From: Terrimonas ginsenosidimutans
Lineage (GTDB): Bacteria; Bacteroidota; Bacteroidia; Chitinophagales; Chitinophagaceae
Reading direction: 5' to 3'
Length of the DNA stretch: 64,000 nt
Assembly (NCBI RefSeq): GCF_022012415.1
Contig: NZ_JAKLTR010000022.1
Location: 36,006-100,005, forward strand
The stretch's first letter is position 1, and every line of letters starts with the position of its first letter. The position numbers were made by a program, and so were the translations under genes. This document shows positions 58,587-64,000 of the stretch, piece after piece. The notes under the pieces are model-generated. The model was not told the origin of the DNA, did not search any database, and saw only the letters and a list, made by a program, of their open reading frames with translations.

Positions 58587-61016
58587 TTATACTGTTTTCC
58601 GTTTCTTCTGCAGGTTCAGGTAATCCAGGAAGTAGATCACTTTAAATGAAAGACTGTTGAATGCTGGCGCGTCGATTGATTTTCTGAAGTTGCGGTAATA
58701 GCGTTCCACCACCAGCTGATCGTACACCTCCGAAGCTGTTTTCCAGGTAACGTTCAGAAAACTTCCCGGCGCAAATTGCCAGGTATAGTTCATGTCTACA
58801 TTGAAGAGGTTCACATTGATATCCGGGTTTCGGCCATTGTAGGAAACATTTTCTACTTCTCCATCCGGTTTGAGGCTCATAAATTCAGTGTACTTCACTT
58901 TGCTCCAGTAATGGCGGAGCCGGGCCGTCAGCCACATCCGGTTGCTGAAATTAAATTTTATGTTCAGTATATTTTCCGCAGTGCGGATCTTCCGCAGGCT
59001 CATGAATACACTATCAGCATTGGCAGACAAGGTGGCAAACCCAAAATTCCTGTTGTGCATTTCCAGGTAATTGGAAAGCCCTACGCTCAGCTTGTTATTA
59101 AACCGGTAAGCATTGCTGAAGAACATTTCGAGGTTACTCGTATTGTATTTTCCAGAATAACGATGATAGGCTTCAATTGTAGCGGTATATTTTTTGGCGG
59201 AGTTTGTATTAAGCCAGAATCCCTTCATCCAGGAAGAAGGACGCACTACCTTCCAACCGCTAAGCCTTGCTTCATAAAAATCGTTTCTCTCCGGCTGCCA
59301 GTCGCCCGTAATGCCAAATGACCAGAGATTCTTCAGCTGACCATTTACGTTACCATTCAAACGAAAATCCTGGTACTGCCTCGGCTTATATAACTGCGTA
59401 TAATTCGCATTCAGGTTAAGATAGATGTTGTTATAAAAGCTTTTTGGTTTTACCCATTTATACCCTGCATAGAATCCGTGCGTGATATAATTGTTGTTGG
59501 TGAAGAATCCGAGATCATTCTGATTGTATTTATCATCATACATGTAGCGGTGAACATCGAAATTGAATCTTCCTTTAAATTTTCCGAAGAACAATCGGTA
59601 TTGATTACCCACCACTGATTTCCCATTTGCATCATACCCGATCAGGCGGCTTTGAGTTACCTGTCCCCAGAAATTATAGTTTACATTATTGTCGTACAGA
59701 TCCCAGTCGATCGATGTTACGTTTGCATCGTAGGTCTTACCGCTCCTCCATACGTTGGTATTGATCAGCGTTACGCGTGAATTGTTTTTCAACCCCTGAT
59801 CAAATACAAGAATGTTGTAGTTGGTCAGCGGACTTGTTTCAACAGTGTATCGTTCTTTAAGGCTATTTTCGATCGTTGCATATTGTGCTTTGCTGATAGC
59901 ATTAAAAAATCCGATCCCCAGTTTCTTTTTTGTCCGTCCGCTGATCTTTGTTGCGTTCAGCAGTTTTGTTTGTACAGGGTTATCAATGACTTTTTCGTCT
60001 GGCTTCAGGTTGGAGTAGGCGGTTCCGTAGTTGATCGGTGTTCCGCCAATGCGCCGGCTGTAGAAGAGATTTCCTTTGTTGAACAGTTCTGTGCCCTCAT
60101 TGAAGAACGCCCGGTTCTCGTTGAACCTTACTTCAAAAGGAGAAAGGTTCAGTACCTGGTTATCACTTTGCACCTGGCCAAAATCAGGGATCAGGGTCAT
60201 ATCCATGGTGAATCCATCAGAGATACCATACTTCACATCCATACCACCATTCACCGCGGTTTCCCATTTATTGGTCGTGGTGGCATTGCGGGTCAGGTAC
60301 GAAGAGAAATAAGGGGAAAACGAAAGACGTAATGGAGGTTTTATATCCTGTAGACCGGCCCATGTGCCGGCCTGGTTCATAAAGCCAAATTTAGTTGGAT
60401 CAACCGGGCTCCAGGAAAACTGTTGTCCAAGCTTTGCCCGTCTGCGAAGGATATGTACATTCCAGTTCTGAATTTTCTCTTTACTGAAACGAATGGCGCT
60501 GTAAGGGATGCGCATTTCAAATGACCAGCCGCTGTCGGTTACCTGGGTTTGGGTGTGATATACCGCATTCCAGCTCATGTCTTCATCGCCGATCGAATAT
60601 TTCACATCAAACTGTTCATTTAACGGCGTGACATAAAAGCCAAGGCCATTGATCTTATCCTGGTAAGTATCAAAGATGATCCCTACAAAATCATTTACAC
60701 CAACTTCATCACGGCCGGCAAGTTGTGTGGCGATGCTGTCTCTTGTTCTTTCGTAATTGTAGCCTCCGAAATAGACAAAATCGTTATCATATAAAAGATA
60801 AAGATGGGTCTTACTGGTTGGGTCTTCTTTCCGTCCGAAGGTGGGACGCATTTCCGTCAGGTCAGTGATCAATGGTGACTGTTTCCAGGCATCTTCATTG
60901 GGTACTCCATCAAGCACAATAGGGAGAGTTGTTCGTACGGCGGGTATTTGCTTTACGGTTTGAGCATTAGCGGCAAGGCAACCAGGCAGCAGTAAACTTA
61001 GAAATAATCGTTTCAT
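58587..61016 (-). CDS. DUF5916 protein with CBM9-like N-terminal domain, outer-membrane barrel type
   Basis: An 809-residue protein: signal peptide 1-19 (LFLSLLLPGCLAANA), a carbohydrate-binding-module-9-like beta domain (PIVLDGVPNEDAWKQSP at about 32-48, the Trp and Asp pattern of CBM9), then a long DUF5916 region with NENRAFFNEGTELF (about 315) and repeated amphipathic strands to an end LQKKRKTV. The barrel-like C-terminal part suggests an outer-membrane location. The family is common in Bacteroidota, of unknown function. The ATG at 61016 is used; the frame continues to a TTG 10 codons upstream. Confidence 0.82.
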   Translation of the reverse strand: MKRLFLSLLLPGCLAANAQTVKQIPAVRTTLPIVLDGVPNEDAWKQSPLITDLTEMRPTFGRKEDPTSKTHLYLLYDNDFVYFGGYNYERTRDSIATQLAGRDEVGVNDFVGIIFDTYQDKINGLGFYVTPLNEQFDVKYSIGDEDMSWNAVYHTQTQVTDSGWSFEMRIPYSAIRFSKEKIQNWNVHILRRRAKLGQQFSWSPVDPTKFGFMNQAGTWAGLQDIKPPLRLSFSPYFSSYLTRNATTTNKWETAVNGGMDVKYGISDGFTMDMTLIPDFGQVQSDNQVLNLSPFEVRFNENRAFFNEGTELFNKGNLFYSRRIGGTPINYGTAYSNLKPDEKVIDNPVQTKLLNATKISGRTKKKLGIGFFNAISKAQYATIENSLKERYTVETSPLTNYNILVFDQGLKNNSRVTLINTNVWRSGKTYDANVTSIDWDLYDNNVNYNFWGQVTQSRLIGYDANGKSVVGNQYRLFFGKFKGRFNFDVHRYMYDDKYNQNDLGFFTNNNYITHGFYAGYKWVKPKSFYNNIYLNLNANYTQLYKPRQYQDFRLNGNVNGQLKNLWSFGITGDWQPERNDFYEARLSGWKVVRPSSWMKGFWLNTNSAKKYTATIEAYHRYSGKYNTSNLEMFFSNAYRFNNKLSVGLSNYLEMHNRNFGFATLSANADSVFMSLRKIRTAENILNIKFNFSNRMWLTARLRHYWSKVKYTEFMSLKPDGEVENVSYNGRNPDINVNLFNVDMNYTWQFAPGSFLNVTWKTASEVYDQLVVERYYRNFRKSIDAPAFNSLSFKVIYFLDYLNLQKKRKTV

Positions 61017-61500
61017 TCTCAGTGTTGGGTGGTATTGGTTTAACAAAGAAACGGCGACCCCAAATCAATAGTTACAGACCCTCTGTTAATAAAATCGGAA
61101 TGCGTTACAAGTGGTAACTAATAATTATGAACGGAGGCTGCATGAGCGTTTCTGCAATACCGGGATACAAAGAGATATAATCTGCAGAGCCAGGAAAAAA
61201 TATTTACACGTGACGCAGGAATTTGCCAACGAAGCAGCGGTGGTGATGTTTGACAGGCACAGGTGCCTGTGGATGTCGCAGATTTTATTCCCAACCGTTT
61301 GAAAAGATCTTGAAGATCGCACGATTACTGATGTGCAATCCAGATCATTCAGATCAATTGCTGATGGATGGAACCTGATCTGCCTGATCCGTACAGTTAA
61401 GTAAGACGCCTGATATATTAAACTTATTCTGAATTACAGACGATAAACCGGCGTAATTGGCGGAGCCCTCGCTGTGCAATATTAAGTCTGCCGCTACAGA
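61017..61500. other. 484-bp gene-free interval
   Basis: Intergenic between the DUF5916 start and the dipeptidase stop. Holds loosely inverted GACAGGCACAGGTGCCTGT (61251-61269, a good small hairpin), and several GATCTTGAAGATC / CAGATCATTCAGATC words. No gene can be supported. Confidence 0.5.
61251..61269. repeat. Small hairpin GACAGGCAC...GTGCCTGT
   Basis: Palindrome ACAGGCAC-AG-GTGCCTGT at 61252-61269 within an otherwise structureless gap. Eight-bp stem, two-base loop: may be a protein-binding palindrome rather than an RNA hairpin. Confidence 0.55.
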
Positions 61501-62688
61501 TCAATTGCCCGGAAGATTCCGTAAAAAGAAATCCCGCGTATTGCTGCCAAGAATTTTTTCGATAGCAGTGTCATCAAACCCTTCTTTTTTCAATGCGGAC
61601 ACGAGTAAAGGAAAACCGGTGATATCGAAAGGCGCTTCGATAGCGCCATCGAAGTCGGAGCCAATAGCTACTTTGTCAAGCCCGATTTTATCTACTGCAT
61701 AGCGGACACTCTTGGCTGTCGCTGCGGCATCTGTTCCGCAAACAGCGGTTTCCCAAAGTCCAATGCCCACCAACGCATCACGCTTTGCCAGCTCTGCCAG
61801 TTGCTGATCCGAAAGATTGCGTGGATTGTTGCAAACACCCTGTACGCCTGTGTGCGACACCAGCAAGGGACCACTTGTGCCGGCAAATACGTCAGCGATA
61901 GCCTTAGGCGAAGCATGAGCAAGATCAATAATAATATGAAGACTATCCATCTTTTTTACCAGTTGACGTCCTGCATCGGTCAGCCCATACTTCTCCATGC
62001 CATGCGCAGAACCCGCCCATTCATTATCGAAGAAATGTGCAAGCCCGATATAACGAACACCGGCCTTGTAGAAATCATCCAGATTCTTACTATCATTATT
62101 GAGGCAATGCGCGCCTTCGAGGCCAAGCATTCCTCCAACGAGCTTACGGTTGGTCTTTCTGTCGCTGATCAATTGCTTCAGTTGCCTGGAACTTTCAATT
62201 ACCCGAAACTCTCCGGAAGACTTTTCAGCATAACGATAAAGCTGGCGGCATTGGGCCAGTGCCCGGGTCTTTAAATTAAACCATGTCTGCACGGGGCGAA
62301 GCTGTGCAATACTCAGCAGCGTAATGTTATCGGTTTTATCACTATTGCTATCATAATTCTGGTTACGTGGTGTTTTACTCACGATCGTAAATACCTGGAA
62401 TGCGATGTTGGCTTTTTGAAGACGTGGAAGGTCGACATGACCATAGTCGTGCTTCGTCAACAGATTTCGTTTCCACAGTAATTCATCGCAATGGAGATCG
62501 GCAACAAATGGTAATGAGTCATACCAGGCATCCGGGGGAACCTGCACATTTTTTGTCACAACCGTGTTCCGGCTTTTATCAACGAACGTGGGGACAAAAC
62601 CGAAGAAGATGATCAGGGCGATCAGCAGCACAACAGCAGTGATCAGGAGTACTTTTTTGCGCATGCGGAAAGGTATAGCAAAATCCAT
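61501..62688 (-). CDS. Membrane dipeptidase-type metallopeptidase (M19)
   Basis: A 395-residue M19 renal-dipeptidase-like enzyme that hydrolyses dipeptides or related amides. N-terminal membrane segment (VLLITAVVLLIALIIFFGF, 13-31), then the TIM-barrel metal motifs: VADLHCDELL, MLGLEGAHCL, GLAHFFDNEW, IDLAHASP and VSHTG, and the GSDFDG aspartate motif near residue 341. All zinc ligands visible. An alternative ATG at 62664 (MRKKVLL) is possible. It is divergent from the DUF1624 gene with 23 bp between starts. Confidence 0.9.
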   Translation of the reverse strand: MDFAIPFRMRKKVLLITAVVLLIALIIFFGFVPTFVDKSRNTVVTKNVQVPPDAWYDSLPFVADLHCDELLWKRNLLTKHDYGHVDLPRLQKANIAFQVFTIVSKTPRNQNYDSNSDKTDNITLLSIAQLRPVQTWFNLKTRALAQCRQLYRYAEKSSGEFRVIESSRQLKQLISDRKTNRKLVGGMLGLEGAHCLNNDSKNLDDFYKAGVRYIGLAHFFDNEWAGSAHGMEKYGLTDAGRQLVKKMDSLHIIIDLAHASPKAIADVFAGTSGPLLVSHTGVQGVCNNPRNLSDQQLAELAKRDALVGIGLWETAVCGTDAAATAKSVRYAVDKIGLDKVAIGSDFDGAIEAPFDITGFPLLVSALKKEGFDDTAIEKILGSNTRDFFLRNLPGN

Positions 62689-62711
62689 TAACTTGAGTCA
62701 AACCAAACCTC

Positions 62712-63905
62712 ATGCAACCCAGCCAGGATCTGACACGCCAGCGTATCCGTTCGATAGACCTTTTGAGAGGTATTATTATGATCATCATGGCACTTGACCA
62801 TGTGCGGGATTTCTTTCATCAGCCGGCGATGATCACTGATCCGCTGAACCTTGACACAACTACGCCGCCGATCTTCTTTACGCGTGTGATCACGCATTTC
62901 TGTGCGCCGGTGTTTGTGTTTCTCTCGGGTTTGTCCGCCTATCTTGTAGGCTTGCGTAAAACAAAAGCAGAGCTTGGTCATTTTCTCCTCAAACGTGGGA
63001 TCTGGCTGATCTTTGTGGAGATCGTGATCATGAGCTTTGTGCTCACCTTCAACCCAAACTACAATTTTATTCTGCTGGGCGTGATCTGGGCGATCGGATG
63101 GAGTATGATCATACTTGGCCTGCTGGTCAGGGGATCTTATGCGCTTGTCTTAATAGTTGGCTTTATAATATTCGTTGGGCATAATATCCTGGATTATGTG
63201 CAGCTTCCGGATGGCAAGGTTTCGTTTGTGTTTTGGCGCACGTTATTGACATCTCCCGGAACCCTGCTGCCGGTGGGAGGGAATCATTTTTTTCTTGTAG
63301 GATATGCAATTCTTCCCTGGGCTGCTATTATGTTCCTGGGTTACGCAATGGGTAAATTGTATGCGAAAGAGTTTGATCCGATCCGGAGAAGAAAGATCCT
63401 GTGGCAGATAGGGCTTGGGCTGATCACTTTATTTCTGCTGCTGCGTTTGCCCAACCTGTACGGAGATCCCAATAAATGGGAGACACAATCAACAACCATC
63501 TACAGTGTCTTATCCTTTTTCCGTGTTACCAAGTACCCTGTGTCATTGCAATATGCATGTATGACGCTGGGGCCAGCATTGATCTTCCTGGCGGTATCAG
63601 AGAACTGGAATAACCGTTTTACGCGATTTGCGACAGTGTATGGTAGTGTTCCCTTCTTTTACTACGTTGTTCATTTTTTCTTGATACACCTGGTATGTAT
63701 GGCAGTGTTCTTCGCTACAGGCCACAGCATGGCCGAAGCAGTTGATCCGAATTCATTGTTCGTTTTCCGGCCGGTGAAGTTTGGCTTTCCGTTGTGGATT
63801 GTTTATTTGTTTTGGATGGGGATCGTACTGGCGTTGTACTTGCCGTGTAAATGGTATAGTGATTATAAGAGGAGAAACAGGTATTGGTGGTTGAGCTATT
63901 TGTAA
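62712..63905 (+). CDS. DUF1624 / heparan-alpha-glucosaminide N-acetyltransferase-like membrane protein
   Basis: A 397-residue protein with about ten membrane helices. The family opening RIRSIDLLRGIIMIIMALDHVRDFF (by range 11-35) has the SIDLLRG and LDHVRDFF signatures, and the second block FLSGLSAYLVGL follows at 71-82. Members acylate sugars or other alcohols across membranes using acyl-CoA; the substrate here is unknown. Divergent from the dipeptidase with a 23-bp gap. Downstream (63916) the window enters another copy of the 27-kb repeat. Confidence 0.85.
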   Translation: MQPSQDLTRQRIRSIDLLRGIIMIIMALDHVRDFFHQPAMITDPLNLDTTTPPIFFTRVITHFCAPVFVFLSGLSAYLVGLRKTKAELGHFLLKRGIWLIFVEIVIMSFVLTFNPNYNFILLGVIWAIGWSMIILGLLVRGSYALVLIVGFIIFVGHNILDYVQLPDGKVSFVFWRTLLTSPGTLLPVGGNHFFLVGYAILPWAAIMFLGYAMGKLYAKEFDPIRRRKILWQIGLGLITLFLLLRLPNLYGDPNKWETQSTTIYSVLSFFRVTKYPVSLQYACMTLGPALIFLAVSENWNNRFTRFATVYGSVPFFYYVVHFFLIHLVCMAVFFATGHSMAEAVDPNSLFVFRPVKFGFPLWIVYLFWMGIVLALYLPCKWYSDYKRRNRYWWLSYL

Positions 63906-63915
63906 TGCTGTTTTG

Positions 63916-64000
63916 TTTGCCGGGCGGGCAAAGGGCGCTTTTTTTTCGAGGGTTGCCTTGAAGTGACCTTCTACTTTTTTTGCCGGCGGGCAAGGCGCTT
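63916..64000. repeat. Second copy of the large repeat arm, cut by the window edge
   Basis: GTTTGCCGGGCGGGCAAAG, TTTTTTCGAGGGTTGCC and a TTCTACTTTTTTTGCCGG stretch match the left arm at 27061-27125 with substitutions and small indels, including a repeat of the GGCGGGCAAGG unit. It starts 11 bp after the DUF1624 stop. Confidence 0.8.

Overview
The window looks like a chromosomal segment from a Bacteroidota bacterium, most likely Chitinophagaceae (basis: gene content, not a search). Pointers are a DUF4295 ribosome-associated small protein encoded between rpmG and ftsY, TonB-dependent outer-membrane barrels with carboxypeptidase-like N-terminal domains, a TTG-started rimO, DUF6526/DUF1543/DUF5916 proteins, and several exact TAnnTTTG elements (the -7 box of the Bacteroidota primary sigma factor) just upstream of genes. 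Base composition and gene density are even. There is no phage, transposase, integron, CRISPR array, rRNA or tRNA that I can support. Almost everything is housekeeping or conserved core.

Layout. 1-2258: 5' part of an AsmA-like gene running off the left edge. 2454-3581: trmH and a TlpA-like thioredoxin (+). 3741-11799: a long minus-strand block; in transcription order miaB, a sigma-54-type AAA+ regulator, lptE, a TPR-tailed acidic protein, secG, mltG and a YihY/BrkB membrane protein, followed by a redoxin and a small membrane protein. 12182-17637: TonB-type barrel, two hypotheticals, a cysteine-rich Fe-S (CCG) protein and an ATP-grasp-like protein. 17725-23149: LysE exporter, then a minus-strand set (YgiD-like dioxygenase, two Rossmann proteins, a Crp/Fnr regulator, a membrane Fe-S oxidoreductase). 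23259-26975: PyrR-like phosphoribosyltransferase, DUF2279 protein, phosphoglucomutase/phosphomannomutase. 26976-27945: a roughly 850-bp imperfect inverted-repeat element without a credible gene. 27946-33142: pcm, lpdA, fabF, then an SDR and its TetR repressor with two matching operators. 33320-41000: TonB-type barrel, DUF6526, SDR, YccF, S41 peptidase, a zinc-ribbon/DUF559-like nuclease candidate and small proteins. 40945-45806: AI-2E-family permease, the rpmB-rpmG-DUF4295-ftsY ribosome/targeting cluster and gluconokinase. 45803-48839: orphan LytS-type histidine kinase and an ABC exporter pair. 48927-54483: a possible leader ORF, rimO, and two tandem M1 metallopeptidases. 54657-63905: small hydrophilic protein, diheme cytochrome c, DUF1543, MORN-type secreted protein, DUF5916/CBM9 barrel, M19 dipeptidase and a DUF1624 membrane protein. 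The right edge (63916-64000) enters another copy of the 27-kb repeat.

Themes. Envelope work dominates (LptE, SecG, MltG, AsmA, BrkB, three large beta-barrels, secreted thioredoxins and peptidases), together with tRNA/ribosome modification (TrmH, MiaB, RimO). The most unusual layer is intergenic: many gene ends carry inverted repeats assembled from short iterated words, with a different word set from site to site (CGCAAAGG, TTTAAAGG, GATGGCC, CGCGAATG, GGGAGGTTT). The two best examples have 38/38 and 37/39 matching arms and sit exactly between convergent genes. Two separate intergenic spots show 11-bp-phased tandem repeats. These, the large inverted element and the rimO leader ORF are the items I would follow up.
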